Counted from the first letter of the stretch, positions 24,907-33,846 are shown. The stretch: 48,272 nt of DNA from Deltaproteobacteria bacterium (GCA_029547185.1 JAKPPU010000028.1:1-48272), one strand, 5' to 3'. Notes: generated by a model from the letters alone, not told the origin. Program-made: numbers and translations.

Positions 24907-26541
24907 ATGATGGACTATGCTCTTCTCTTGAGAACTTTCCTCCTAAGAACAGCACGATACTACCCCAAGAAGGAGATTGTTTCGATTTACCCCGAAGGCG
25001 TGTTCCGGTACACGTACAGGGAATACTACAAGCGGGTCTGCCAGCTCGCCCATGCCCTGAAGTCTCTCGGGATCAAGCGCGGAGACAGGGTGGCAAGCGT
25101 GGCCCTCAACGACAACAGGCACCTCGAGCTCTATTTCGGTGTGCCCTGCTACGGCGCGGTTCTTCATACCGTGAACTTCAGACTGCCCCAGAATCACTTC
25201 GTCTACATCATCAATCACGCCGAGGACAGGATCCTGTTCGTGGACGAAGACCTGCTCATGTTCGTAGAGGCGGCCAAAGACCAGCTGAAGACCGTCGAGA
25301 GGGTCGTGGTGCTCTCCCACACCGGCAAGATGCCGCAGACGAGCATCAAGGACATTGTCCTCTATGACGACCTGATCAAGGACTTCCCCGAAGAGTACGA
25401 TTTCCCGGCCGACTTGAACGAGAACGATCCTGCCGTCATCTGCTACACCTCGGCCACCACGGGAGATCCGAAGGGCGTCGTCTATTCTCACCGGGGGCTC
25501 ATCCTCCACACCTATGCCGTGGCCACGACCCTGGGGGCTGCGGAATCCGACTGTATCCTCCACATCGTGCCCATGTTCCACGCCAATGCCTGGTGCGCGC
25601 CCTTCGCCGCGGTCATCCTGGCGTGCAAGCAGATCCTGCCCGGCAGGGAGGTCCTCAACATGGAGAAGCTCTGCCGGACCATCGCGGAGGAAAAGGTCAC
25701 CTTCACCTGCGGCGTGCCCACGGTCTGGATGCTCCTCTACGACTACCTCGAGAAGGGCGGCTGGCATGACTTCTCGACGCTGCGCACCATCGCGAGCGGG
25801 GGCTCGGCCGTGCCCAGGAGCCTTCTCGTCACCTTCAACGAAAAGTACAACTTCCCCATCATCCAGGCCTACGGCGCCACCGAGACCACGCCCATGGTCA
25901 CCTGCGCCCTGCCCAAGAGCTACATGAAGGACTGGGCAAAGGAAGACCTCTACGATGTCCGCTCGACCGTGGGCATCATTGCCGCCGGCCTCGAGATGAA
26001 AATCGTGAACAATGACGGAGTCGAGGTCAAGATGGACGGCAAGGAATGGGGAGAGATCCTGCTCAGGGGCCCGTGGATCGCCAATGAGTACTACAAGGAC
26101 CCCGAGCGCTCCGCCGTCACCTTTGCCGACGGGTGGTACCACACCGGCGACGTGGGCACCATCGATGAGGAAGGCTATGTGAGGCTCGTGGACCGCACGA
26201 AAGACCTCGTCAAGAGCGCGGGAGAATGGATCTCCTCCGTGGACCTCGAAAACCTCATCATGAGCCACCCCAAGGTCATGGAGGCTGCCATCATCGGGGT
26301 TCCGCATCCGAAGTGGCAGGAGAGGCCCTTCGCCTGCGTGACGGTCGTCTCGGGCCAGAGCGTGACTCCGGATGAGCTCAAGGAGTTCCTGAAGGACAAG
26401 GTCAAGGCATCCTGGTGGATCCCCGACGATTTCGTGTTCCTGCCCGAGATTCCCAAGACGAGCGTGGGCAAGTTCAACAAGCGGGAGCTCCGCAGGCTCT
26501 ATGCCGAAGGCCAGCTCATGCCTCCGAAGGCTGCCAACTGA
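24907..26541 (+). CDS. AMP-forming fatty acyl-CoA synthetase
   Basis: Acid-thiol ligase that turns a carboxylic acid, ATP and CoA into acyl-CoA, AMP and pyrophosphate. It has 544 residues. The AMP-binding P-loop is YTSATTGDPKGVVYSHRG (180-197), then QAYGATETTPM, the adenine-contact HTGDVGTIDEEGYVRLVDR, the hinge KSAGEWISS, and the C-terminal lysine in PKTSVGKFNKREL. Start is an ATG ATG pair after AGGGGGG; 24907 is used. The sequence is of the medium/long-chain FadD3/AlkK-like branch, not acetyl-CoA synthetase, but the chain length cannot be read. It is followed by an acyl-CoA dehydrogenase gene, so the pair performs activation and first oxidation. A GC-rich hairpin lies between them. Confidence 0.93.
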   Translation: MMDYALLLRTFLLRTARYYPKKEIVSIYPEGVFRYTYREYYKRVCQLAHALKSLGIKRGDRVASVALNDNRHLELYFGVPCYGAVLHTVNFRLPQNHFVYIINHAEDRILFVDEDLLMFVEAAKDQLKTVERVVVLSHTGKMPQTSIKDIVLYDDLIKDFPEEYDFPADLNENDPAVICYTSATTGDPKGVVYSHRGLILHTYAVATTLGAAESDCILHIVPMFHANAWCAPFAAVILACKQILPGREVLNMEKLCRTIAEEKVTFTCGVPTVWMLLYDYLEKGGWHDFSTLRTIASGGSAVPRSLLVTFNEKYNFPIIQAYGATETTPMVTCALPKSYMKDWAKEDLYDVRSTVGIIAAGLEMKIVNNDGVEVKMDGKEWGEILLRGPWIANEYYKDPERSAVTFADGWYHTGDVGTIDEEGYVRLVDRTKDLVKSAGEWISSVDLENLIMSHPKVMEAAIIGVPHPKWQERPFACVTVVSGQSVTPDELKEFLKDKVKASWWIPDDFVFLPEIPKTSVGKFNKRELRRLYAEGQLMPPKAAN

Positions 26542-26556
26542 GAACGAAGGCGCAAG

Positions 26557-26580
26557 GCCCGGTTCGCAAAGAACCCGGGC
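26557..26580 (+). terminator. Hairpin between synthetase and dehydrogenase genes
   Basis: GCCCGGTTC (26557-26565) pairs with GAACCCGGGC (26571-26580), with one extra C, around a 5-base loop. No T-run follows, so it may attenuate or protect the message rather than end it. Confidence 0.45.
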
Positions 26581-26703
26581 CCGGAGTGTAAGATATCCCT
26601 TGCAGGGAATCCCTTCCCGGCAGAGGGGAAGATTGGATTATGTGCAGTAAGGATGCGTCAGCCGCATCTTCATATCGGATTCTTGAGACTCTAAGGAGGA
26701 AGC

Positions 26704-27855
26704 ATGTCATTATTGGACAGATACTACACTGACGAACATCACATGTTCCGGGATGCGGTACGGAAATTTTACGAGAAAGAGGTTACGCCCAACGCCGACC
26801 TCTGGGAAAAGGAGGGAATCGTCCCCCGCTGGGTCTGGAAGAAGGCGGGAGAGCAGGGTTTCCTGTGCCCCTGGCTTCCCGAAGAGTACGGCGGGGTAAA
26901 CGCCGATTTCCTCTACTCCTTCATCATGACCGAAGAGATGGCCAAGACGCGCTGCAGCGGCTTCTTCATCCCGCTGCATTCGGACATCATCGTGCCGTAT
27001 ATCAACAGCTACGGCACCAAGGAGCAGAAGGACAGGTGGCTCCCGGGATGCGTGACCGGGGACATCATCACCGCGGTCGCCATGACCGAGCCGGGCACGG
27101 GATCGGACCTTGCCGCGATGCGCACCACGGCCGTCAGAGACGGAGATTCCTTCATTATCAACGGACAGAAGACCTTCATCTCGAACGGTCTGTCCTGCGA
27201 TCTGGTCATTGTCGCCGCAGTCACCGACCCGAACGCCAGAACCCCCTATGAGGGAATGTCTCTCATCGTGGTCGAGGACGGCACGCCGGGATTCGAGAAG
27301 GGGAGAAAGCTCGATAAGATCGGCCTTCACTCGCAGGACACGGCCGAGATGGCCTTCGTCGACTGTCGCGTGCCGGCCGAGAACCTGTTGGGAAGAGAGG
27401 GCGGGGGGTTCTACTACCTCATGGAAAAGCTCCAGCAGGAGAGGCTCGTGTGCGCCATGGGCTCCCAGGTGGGGGCGGAGGAGGCCTTCAGGGTGACGCT
27501 GGACTATATGAGGACGAGGGAGGCCTTCGGCAAGCCCATCACCCGATTCCAGTACATCTCGTTCGAGCTCGCGAAGATGGCGACCGAGATCGAGATGGGC
27601 AGGGCGTTCCTCGAGAGTTGCCTCATTGACCACCTCGACAGGAAGCTCGATGTAAAGCGTGCCTCCATGGCCAAGTACTGGATCTGCGAGATGCTCAACC
27701 GGGTCGTCGGCAAGTGCGTGCAGTTCCACGGCGGCTACGGATACATGGAAGAGTATCCAATCGCGCGGATGTTCCGCGATGCGAAGGTTCAGACCATCTT
27801 TGCCGGAACGTCCGAGATCATGCTGCTCATCATCTCGAGACAGCTCGGTTTGTAG
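26704..27855 (+). CDS. Acyl-CoA dehydrogenase, long-chain/isovaleryl type
   Basis: A 383-residue FAD enzyme for the first step of beta-oxidation, donating electrons to ETF. TEPGTGSDLAAMRTT is the FAD/substrate signature and RTREAFGKPITRFQ the C-terminal signature. IYEGT is replaced by IFAGT, while helix G has LQQERLV with Glu246, the base position of long-chain and isovaleryl-CoA dehydrogenases, so it should be active. AAGGAGGAAGC directly precedes the ATG. It is 162 bases after the acyl-CoA synthetase gene on the same strand. The convergent FadR-type regulator at 28174 is a likely controller of this pair. Confidence 0.94.
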   Translation: MSLLDRYYTDEHHMFRDAVRKFYEKEVTPNADLWEKEGIVPRWVWKKAGEQGFLCPWLPEEYGGVNADFLYSFIMTEEMAKTRCSGFFIPLHSDIIVPYINSYGTKEQKDRWLPGCVTGDIITAVAMTEPGTGSDLAAMRTTAVRDGDSFIINGQKTFISNGLSCDLVIVAAVTDPNARTPYEGMSLIVVEDGTPGFEKGRKLDKIGLHSQDTAEMAFVDCRVPAENLLGREGGGFYYLMEKLQQERLVCAMGSQVGAEEAFRVTLDYMRTREAFGKPITRFQYISFELAKMATEIEMGRAFLESCLIDHLDRKLDVKRASMAKYWICEMLNRVVGKCVQFHGGYGYMEEYPIARMFRDAKVQTIFAGTSEIMLLIISRQLGL

Positions 27856-27901
27856 GAAAAAGTACCGGGATGGCAAAACGAAGCGGGGTTTGAAGAAAAC
27901 A

Positions 27902-27931
27902 TGCCCGCCCCGGTCGATGCCGGGGTGGGCA
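27902..27931 (+). terminator. GC-rich hairpin after the acyl-CoA dehydrogenase gene
   Basis: TGCCCGCCCCGG (27902-27913) pairs with CCGGGGTGGGCA (27920-27931) over 12 bp in RNA with one G-U pair, loop TCGATG. It lies 46 bases after the stop; no T-run follows. The rest of 27856-28142 holds no gene; a second weaker stem (CCCTCTCCGGG/CCCGGAGGGGG) lies near 27988-28030. Confidence 0.55.
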
Positions 27932-28142
27932 CGTGGAATATGATGACCATGTTTCCCTCCTCGTAACGCGTTTGTATGAGGAAGCATCCCTCTCCGGGAG
28001 CCCTCTTGAGGTGAACCCGGAGGGGGTGCAGCCTCGCTTGAGAGGGGAATTCTTAAAAAAAGAGAAATAGAGGCGCAAGATCGAAGAAATAAGGACAGGC
28101 ATCCGATTAAAGGACAGCTATTACTGCAGTCTCATCTGCTAT

Positions 28143-28175
28143 CCGCGGTCTTTCTTTAAGGCCGCGGCTCTTTTC
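28143..28175 (+). terminator. Hairpin between convergent dehydrogenase and regulator genes
   Basis: CCGCGG (28143-28148) pairs with CCGCGG (28162-28167), and CTCTTTTC follows on the plus strand. It touches the 3' end of the regulator gene and could act for transcripts from the left. Confidence 0.5.
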
Positions 28176-28923
28176 ATTCTTCCGGATGTGCCAGGGACTT
28201 CCGGAGGGCCTTCTCGACATAGTCGATGTGGGCTAGCGCGGCCTTTCTCGCAGCGTCCGGGTCATTCTTCTCGACGGCATCCATGATCGAGCGGATCTGA
28301 GAGAGGATGCTCATCGAGCTCCCTACGACGGTGGAGAGCTTTTCACGGCTGAAGGGGAAGGCGCCGACGAGGATGGAGTTCACGGATTTCCTCAAATAGC
28401 TGAATATCGAGTTGTGGGCGGAGTCGACGAGGACATCGAAGAACTCGGCGTAGAGCCGTCCTTCTTCCCTGGTGATGGGAAGCCGGTCATCGGTCCTCAG
28501 CCTTGCGGTCTTGTCGCACAGTGCACGTAGGCGGGCCTTTTCTCTTTTGGTGGCGCATCTGCAGGCAATGGAGGCTGCCTCGGCGTCGAGGATCCTCCTC
28601 ACATCGAGCAGCTCCCAGATCTTGTTCGGGTCGATGGAAACGAGATCCTCGATGGAGGACTTCTCGCCGTTTTCCGGCACGCTCACGAACTTGCTGCGCT
28701 TGTTCCGGGTTTCGATGTACCCCTTGGCTTCGAGCAGCTTCTTTGCCTCCCGGACAGAGATTCTGCTTATGCCGAGCGACCTCGTCAGTTCTTCCTCGGA
28801 AGGCAGCCTGTCGCCCTGCTTCATCTTTCCGGACCTGATAAGGTCGATGATCTGCCCGGCTACCTGCGTGGGGATATTCGGAACCTTTGCGATCGGCAGA
28901 ATGAGCGAACGGTTTTTCTTCAT
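28174..28923 (-). CDS. GntR/FadR family transcriptional regulator
   Basis: A 249-residue regulator with an N-terminal GntR winged helix (QVAGQIIDLIRSGKMKQGDRLPSEEELTR, then SLGISRISVREAKKLLEAKG) and a C-terminal all-helical FCD effector domain. FCD proteins often carry a metal site with His and Asp residues; VRRILDAEAAS, DVLVDSAHNSIF and ALAHIDYVEKAL fit those positions. Effectors in the family are small carboxylates or acyl-CoAs. The ATG at 28923 is preceded by GGGTG; a GTG at 28932 is possible. It converges on the acyl-CoA synthetase/dehydrogenase pair and diverges from a diguanylate cyclase gene. Control of the fatty acid genes is inferred from position only. Confidence 0.88.
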   Translation of the reverse strand: MKKNRSLILPIAKVPNIPTQVAGQIIDLIRSGKMKQGDRLPSEEELTRSLGISRISVREAKKLLEAKGYIETRNKRSKFVSVPENGEKSSIEDLVSIDPNKIWELLDVRRILDAEAASIACRCATKREKARLRALCDKTARLRTDDRLPITREEGRLYAEFFDVLVDSAHNSIFSYLRKSVNSILVGAFPFSREKLSTVVGSSMSILSQIRSIMDAVEKNDPDAARKAALAHIDYVEKALRKSLAHPEE

Positions 28924-29110
28924 ATTTATCACCCGATACTCAATGTATTACTAGCTTATAGCCATACAAAAGACAATGCATTAATTGATTCCATATCAGA
29001 CCTGACTTGGCGGGTCCACAGGTTAATCTTCCCCCCGCCTTCTTCATGGATATTGCACACCGGACCATGTTCATCTATATGCAAAGAGCAAGGGGAACAT
29101 AGATGAAACC

Positions 29111-30148
29111 ATGAAGTTCTATACGAGCGACGACATAAAGAGGCTTATCAAGCGGTTTCAGGAAAACGAGGAGACCGCGCAGAAATTCTTCGAGGTGGAG
29201 CTGAGCGTGCTCTCCACGCTCAATTTTCACGACTTCTTCGAAAAGCTCCTTTCGAATATCATGGATAAGTTCAGCGTGAGCCTCGTATGGGTGACACTCA
29301 TCCAGACGAGCAGTGCCGTCAAGCTCATCCAGACGTACTCCTCATCCGCCATACCGGAAGACCACCTGAAGATCATCGACCGCAGGAAGTTTTCCCTGGT
29401 CGTGCAGAACAGCCACAAGCCGACCCTGTGCAACGAGAACATGGGCCTGTTCGACATCCTCATGCCCAAGGGCATCGACAAGAAATTCGAATCGATAGCC
29501 ATCGTGCCCATCAGCCTCGACGGCGACACCGTCGGGAGTCTCAATTTTGCCGATGTTTCGAAGGACCGGTACTCTCCGGAGGCCGACACGATCCTGCTCG
29601 AGCAGCTCGGCCTGGTGGTATCGATCTGCCTTTCGAACGTGGCGGCCCATGAAGAGCTGAAGTCTCTTGCCTTCAAGGACCCCCTGACCGGGCTTCTCAA
29701 CCGCAGGGCCATGGAACGCGCGCTCAAACGAGAGCTCAGCCGGTCGAGGCGGTACAAGAGCGCCCTGAGCGTGGCATTCATCGACCTCGACGGCTTCAAG
29801 CAGGTCAATGATACCTTCGGACATGACGCCGGCGACGAGCTCCTCGTATACGTGGCCGATACCCTGAAACAGATGTCCCGGCAGAGCGATATCGTGTCCC
29901 GTTTCGCCGGCGATGAGTTCGTGATCATCCTTCCCGAGGCATCGACAGCCGAGGCCGGCTTCCTCATCCAGCGTGCTCAGAGCTACTTTGCCGAGCACCC
30001 TCTCTCGCTGAACGGAGCCCGGATAACGGTCAGGTTCAGCTGCGGGATAGCAGCCCCGGACCACGAGGCGGGTGATGATGCCGCTGCTCTCCTGAAAAAG
30101 GCCGATGGTCTTCTCTACAAGGACAAACAGGCCCGGAAGGCCGGGTGA
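29111..30148 (+). CDS. DUF484/GAF-like sensor diguanylate cyclase
   Basis: Makes c-di-GMP from two GTP. The N-terminal 185 residues form a GAF-like, DUF484-type sensor domain (LNFHDFFEKLLSNIMDKF, IAIVPISLDGDTVGSLNF). The GGDEF domain starts at FKDPLTGLLNRRAM and contains FIDLDGFKQVNDTFGHDAGDE. The signature is RFAGDEF (Ala266-Phe270), an accepted variant, and the product-inhibition site RxxD is RQSD (Arg257-Asp260), five residues before it. It has no membrane helix, so it senses something in the cytoplasm. A 3-codon frame ATG AAA CCA TGA overlaps the start codon. A PilZ receptor and an HD-GYP phosphodiesterase are encoded elsewhere in the window. Confidence 0.92.
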   Translation: MKFYTSDDIKRLIKRFQENEETAQKFFEVELSVLSTLNFHDFFEKLLSNIMDKFSVSLVWVTLIQTSSAVKLIQTYSSSAIPEDHLKIIDRRKFSLVVQNSHKPTLCNENMGLFDILMPKGIDKKFESIAIVPISLDGDTVGSLNFADVSKDRYSPEADTILLEQLGLVVSICLSNVAAHEELKSLAFKDPLTGLLNRRAMERALKRELSRSRRYKSALSVAFIDLDGFKQVNDTFGHDAGDELLVYVADTLKQMSRQSDIVSRFAGDEFVIILPEASTAEAGFLIQRAQSYFAEHPLSLNGARITVRFSCGIAAPDHEAGDDAAALLKKADGLLYKDKQARKAG

Positions 30149-30178
30149 GCTTTCCCGTACGGGAGGAAGCAGAATGCA

Positions 30179-30208
30179 TCATTTTTGTTCTGTTCATTTT
30201 TGTTCTGT
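30179..30208 (+). repeat. Perfect 15-bp tandem duplication
   Basis: TCATTTTTGTTCTGT occurs twice head to tail without a gap, 31 bases after the diguanylate cyclase stop. It may be a slippage product or a pair of regulator sites for the downstream DUF1846 gene. Confidence 0.7.
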
Positions 30209-30221
30209 AGGCATATAAGAG

Positions 30222-30276
30222 GCTCGAAAAATATTGTCCTTCTCATCTGAAGAAACAATATTGTCCGGATTCGAGC
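30222..30276 (+). promoter_or_regulatory. Two-tier hairpin upstream of the DUF1846 gene
   Basis: GCTCGAA (30222-30228) pairs with TTCGAGC (30270-30276), and AATATTGT (30230-30237) with ACAATATT (30255-30262), enclosing a CCTTCTCATCTGAAGAA loop. A third hairpin AGGCC-CTTCGAA-GGCCT follows about 30313-30330, before the GTG start at 30378. The layout could be a 5' regulatory leader, but the first stem lacks a T-run. Confidence 0.45.
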
Positions 30277-30377
30277 GATCGACGAAGGTGGTTTGGGTGC
30301 GGTCCGGCGGCAAGGCCCTTCGAAGGCCTGCCCCGTTTCAAGGTCCGTGAGATGAATCAAAGGCTGAGGAGAATAAG

Positions 30378-31898
30378 GTGAAGGCAGCGATCGGGTTCGA
30401 CAACGAACAGTATATCAGAGAGCAGACCAAGGAGATTCTCGAGCGGGTCGAGCGGTTCAACAACAAGCTCTATCTCGAGTTCGGCGGAAAGCTCATGTAC
30501 GACTACCATGCAGCTCGGGTGCTCCCCGGATATGATCCGAACGTCAAGATGCGGCTCCTCCACGAGCTCAAGGACAAGGCGGACATCATCCTGTGCATCT
30601 ATGCGGGCGACATCGAGCGCAAGAAGATCAGGGCGGATTTCGGCATCACCTATGACTCGGATGCCATGAAGCTCATCGATGACCTCAAGGCATGGGGCAT
30701 CGACGTGCTCGGCGTGGTGATCACGCGCTTCGAGGGCCAGCCTGCTGCGAACCTTTTCAAGAACAAGCTCGAAAGGCGGGGAATCAGGGTCTATACGCAC
30801 CGCTACACAAAGGGATACCCGACGGATGTGGACCTCATTGTCTCCGACGAGGGTTATGGGGCGAACGCGTATATCGAATCGAAGAAGCCCCTTGTGATCG
30901 TGACCGGTCCGGGCCCGGGCAGCGGCAAGCTCGCCACGAGCCTCTCTCAGGTCTTCCACGATTATCGCAGGGGCTTCAAGTCAGGCTATGCCAAGTTCGA
31001 GACCTTTCCCATCTGGAACATCCCCCTCATGCATCCCGTCAATATCGCCTACGAGGCCGCCACTGCAGACATCAGGGACTTCAATCTCATCGATCCGTTC
31101 CATCTCGAGGCGTATGGGAAAACAGCCGTGAACTACAACCGCGATGTGGAAGCCTTCCCGGTATTGAGGCGCATCCTCGAGAAGATCACCGGCGGGGAGC
31201 CCTTCTACAAGTCGCCCACGGACATGGGTGTGAACCGCGCAGGCTTCGCCATCACGGACGACGAGGTGGTCAGGGAGGCATCGAAGCAGGAGGTGATCCG
31301 CCGCTATTTCCGCTACCAGTGCGAGTATGTGATGGGTTTTGCCGACAGGGAGACTGTGCAGCGGGTCGAGCTCCTCATCAACGACTTCGGCCTCACCCCG
31401 GAATACCGCAGAGTCGTCATCCCTTCGCGGGAGGCGGCGAAGGAGGCTTTAGGGGACGAGACAAAGGGCAATGAGGGGATCTACTGCGGGGCGGCCATCG
31501 AGCTCAAGGACGGCACGATCATGACCGGCAGCAATTCGCCCATGATGCATGCGGCATCGAGCCTCATTTTGAAGGCCATCAAGCACCTGGCCGAGATCCC
31601 GGCAAAGATCGATCTGCTCCCGGCGAACATCATCGAGTCCCTGCGCAACTTCAAGACGGAAATCTTAAGCGAGAAGTCCGTGAGCCTTGACCTCGAAGAG
31701 GCCCTCGTCGCCTTGAGCATCAGTGCCACCGCCAACCCGGCAGCCAAGCTCGCCCTGGAGAAGATCAAGGAGCTCAGAGGCTGCGAGGTGCACATGACCC
31801 ACATTCCCACACCGGGAGACGAGGCGGGCCTGAGGCGCCTCGGGGCCAATGTCACCAGCGATCCGAACTTTGCCACGAACAACCTGTTCATCTCGTGA
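30378..31898 (+). CDS. DUF1846 domain-containing protein
   Basis: A 506-residue cytoplasmic protein of the DUF1846 family, known from structural genomics (for example Corynebacterium diphtheriae DIP2346) but without an established reaction that I know. It opens AIGFDNEQYIREQTKEILERVERFNNKLYLEFGGKL, shown here in part: GFDNEQYIREQ. A glycine-rich GPGPGSGKLATSLSQV (about 177-192) looks like a phosphate-binding loop but lacks the Walker A Ser/Thr. Later YKSPTDMGVNRAGF and YCGAAIELKDGTIMTGSNS are conserved in the family. GAGGAG is seven bases before the GTG start. It is preceded by a tandem repeat and hairpins. No neighbouring gene explains it. Confidence 0.85.
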   Translation: MKAAIGFDNEQYIREQTKEILERVERFNNKLYLEFGGKLMYDYHAARVLPGYDPNVKMRLLHELKDKADIILCIYAGDIERKKIRADFGITYDSDAMKLIDDLKAWGIDVLGVVITRFEGQPAANLFKNKLERRGIRVYTHRYTKGYPTDVDLIVSDEGYGANAYIESKKPLVIVTGPGPGSGKLATSLSQVFHDYRRGFKSGYAKFETFPIWNIPLMHPVNIAYEAATADIRDFNLIDPFHLEAYGKTAVNYNRDVEAFPVLRRILEKITGGEPFYKSPTDMGVNRAGFAITDDEVVREASKQEVIRRYFRYQCEYVMGFADRETVQRVELLINDFGLTPEYRRVVIPSREAAKEALGDETKGNEGIYCGAAIELKDGTIMTGSNSPMMHAASSLILKAIKHLAEIPAKIDLLPANIIESLRNFKTEILSEKSVSLDLEEALVALSISATANPAAKLALEKIKELRGCEVHMTHIPTPGDEAGLRRLGANVTSDPNFATNNLFIS

Positions 31899-31962
31899 GA
31901 GGTCACAGGACGGCATAGGCAAGCGCATTCATGATTCCGGGATGCTGCCGGGGATGCCTTCC

Positions 31963-33021
31963 TCAGGGCAGGGTCAGGATGGGCACGCTCCCGGCATCGA
32001 GGATCTTTGCGTGGGCGATGGCATCGATTCCCGTCTGGGCATCGGCACGGCCGCTCTCTCTATAGAGGATGGTGAAGGAGAAGACATAGCCGTCCAGCAT
32101 GACGCATCCCTGCTTCAAGAAGGGATATTCGCCCGAATCCTCCTGGTGATAGTGGCTGTCCATAGCATCAAAGTAGGCCATGGTGACGTTCTTTTCCCGT
32201 ATGACCTGGAGAGAAAGCTCTGTCGAAGACCGGTCTGCCCATCTTGCCATCTTCTTCCGTGCCAGATTGACGACCTCATCCTCCGAGACACTCGATCTTT
32301 TGACGCCCCAGTAAGGTGACAGGTATACATTGAAGCCGTCCCCTTCCTGAGGGGTGAAGACGATCGCCGGGATGCCGAAGAGCTCCATTTTGTAGTGGGG
32401 TTTCCACGTATCAGGCACACCGATCTGGATCTTCTTGTCGTAGACGTTGAAGATCTTCGCGAGCTGCACCTTGACGGAGCCGCTGTCGATGAAGGCTATC
32501 GAATCGAGGATCCCCGCAATGGCGCGCTCGTCCATACCCTCTTTCATGGAAAAACGGAAATTGAAGCTATATCCCTTGTAATAGGGGCAGTAGTCCACAT
32601 ACTTCCTTCCATTGGAAGAGTGGATCATCACCTTTTTGCCGTGAATTTCCTTCATCTCGACGGGCGTGGTGCGCCTGTAAGGCATTTGTTCGTGGAATCT
32701 TTTCAGGCATGAATTCGAATCCTTGCAGGAGCTTGTCTCTTCCGCAAAGATTTTTATGTTGACGTTGCGCGGGCCTCCCCGCCAGAGGAACTGGTCTATG
32801 CTGTCGAGCCCCAGGTCGATGTCGGTGAAGCCCTCAAGGTTTATGAGCCCGTACCAGTCTTCGCCGCTGAGATAGAGAACGGTCTCTCCGCTCCCCTGCT
32901 TGGTAAAGACCCTGTGCGAGCGATCGGGTTCAGAGGAGGGTGCGAGAAATCCGTTCGGGCCGGCACAGCCGGAGACGAATGAGATCAGAACAAGCAGAAC
33001 AGCAGACAATGCCTTTCTCAT
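31963..33021 (-). CDS. Predicted outer-membrane or periplasmic lipoprotein, unknown function
   Basis: I do not recognise the family. The 352-residue protein starts with a lipoprotein signal (ALSAVLLVLISFVSGC, Cys19). Two halves can be seen, each with a beta-rich stretch ending in an aromatic-rich strand: GKKVMIHSSNGRKYVDYCPYYKGYSFNFRF and, later, QGCVMLDGYVFSFTILYRESGR; both are preceded by a stretch that reads like a MOG1/PsbP-type or DUF1795-like motif (for instance IQIGVPDTWKPHYK). A two-repeat PsbP-like fold is possible but uncertain. GGAGG lies six bases before the ATG; a longer frame to 33201 is unlikely. It converges with the DUF1846 gene and diverges from hsp20. Confidence 0.7.
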   Translation of the reverse strand: MRKALSAVLLVLISFVSGCAGPNGFLAPSSEPDRSHRVFTKQGSGETVLYLSGEDWYGLINLEGFTDIDLGLDSIDQFLWRGGPRNVNIKIFAEETSSCKDSNSCLKRFHEQMPYRRTTPVEMKEIHGKKVMIHSSNGRKYVDYCPYYKGYSFNFRFSMKEGMDERAIAGILDSIAFIDSGSVKVQLAKIFNVYDKKIQIGVPDTWKPHYKMELFGIPAIVFTPQEGDGFNVYLSPYWGVKRSSVSEDEVVNLARKKMARWADRSSTELSLQVIREKNVTMAYFDAMDSHYHQEDSGEYPFLKQGCVMLDGYVFSFTILYRESGRADAQTGIDAIAHAKILDAGSVPILTLP

Positions 33022-33295
33022 ATGATGCCTCCCCCACCGAACGCTCATAAGCAGCGGACACGGATGACCAGCGTCTCCACCCTCGGCATGACGAATCTTT
33101 ATCGCCATGATATTACAGCAGGAAAGAAGCGGTAGCAAGAGCCGCTTTTGCCCGTCTGCGGAGGAGGCGCCGCAGCAGGGCTTCCCTCCTGAATTTGCCA
33201 TCCATGTCGATCTTGTTTTTCCATGGAGGCATCCCTACAGAAATCCACAAATCCCTCCGTATGATCCAGGGGAAAAAGAATCAGGAGGTGACAGT

Positions 33296-33790
33296 ATGGA
33301 TAAAGCGAGCACGGAATTCGAGTGCAAGGAACGGATGAGCTCATCTGTGAGCCGGATGCTTGAAGCCCTGCCGTCGAGACTGCTCGATGAGATGGGAAGT
33401 ATCCTGCGGAGATACAACCTGCTGCCTTCCAGGGGGATCGAGGCACGCGTCTCTTTCATCCCGCAGGTGGATATCATCGAGGATGATCAAAGCATCCGCG
33501 TTGATGCCGAGCTGCCGGGCGTCGATGAGAAGGACATCGATATCACCCTGACCCCGGACACCCTCACCATCTCCGGCGAAAAAAAGGAGGAATACAAGCA
33601 CAGAGCAGAAGATCTCTGCTGTACGGAGCGCTCGTTCGGTTCGTTTTCGCGCACGATCCCTCTGCCGGACAGCGTGGATGTAAACATGGCGGAGGCTGTC
33701 TACGAAAACGGTGTCCTGAGCGTCAGCCTGCCGAAGCTCGAGGGCGAGATGACGGCGAGGAAGATCCCCATCAGTCATGCAGGCGTGTGA
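33296..33790 (+). CDS. Hsp20/alpha-crystallin family small heat shock protein
   Basis: ATP-independent chaperone that binds unfolding proteins. The 164-residue chain has a variable N-terminal arm (1-50), the alpha-crystallin domain (FIPQVDIIEDDQSIRVDAELPGV to YENGVLSVSLPK) and the C-terminal I-x-I oligomerisation motif, Ile157-Pro-Ile159, in ARKIPIS. The dimer loop is short and has two adjacent cysteines (DLCCTERSFG), which is rare and could be redox-active. AGGAGGT is six bases before the ATG; the longer frame opens in the gap. A terminator at 33811-33846 follows. Heat-shock promoter elements were not clearly seen. Confidence 0.92.
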   Translation: MDKASTEFECKERMSSSVSRMLEALPSRLLDEMGSILRRYNLLPSRGIEARVSFIPQVDIIEDDQSIRVDAELPGVDEKDIDITLTPDTLTISGEKKEEYKHRAEDLCCTERSFGSFSRTIPLPDSVDVNMAEAVYENGVLSVSLPKLEGEMTARKIPISHAGV

Positions 33791-33810
33791 ATCCGCTGAT
33801 GGATTGCGAA

Positions 33811-33846
33811 GAAAGGGGCGCCTTTTTCGTGCCCCCTTTCTTCTCA
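33811..33846 (+). terminator. Intrinsic terminator after hsp20
   Basis: GAAAGGGGC (33811-33819) pairs with GCCCCCTTTC (33831-33840), one extra C, followed by TTCTC. It lies 20 bases past the Hsp20 stop. Confidence 0.65.

Noticed and set aside
29111..30148. AGDEF instead of GGDEF, suggesting an inactive cyclase
   Set aside because: Ala in the first position is a common active variant, and the RxxD inhibition site is intact.
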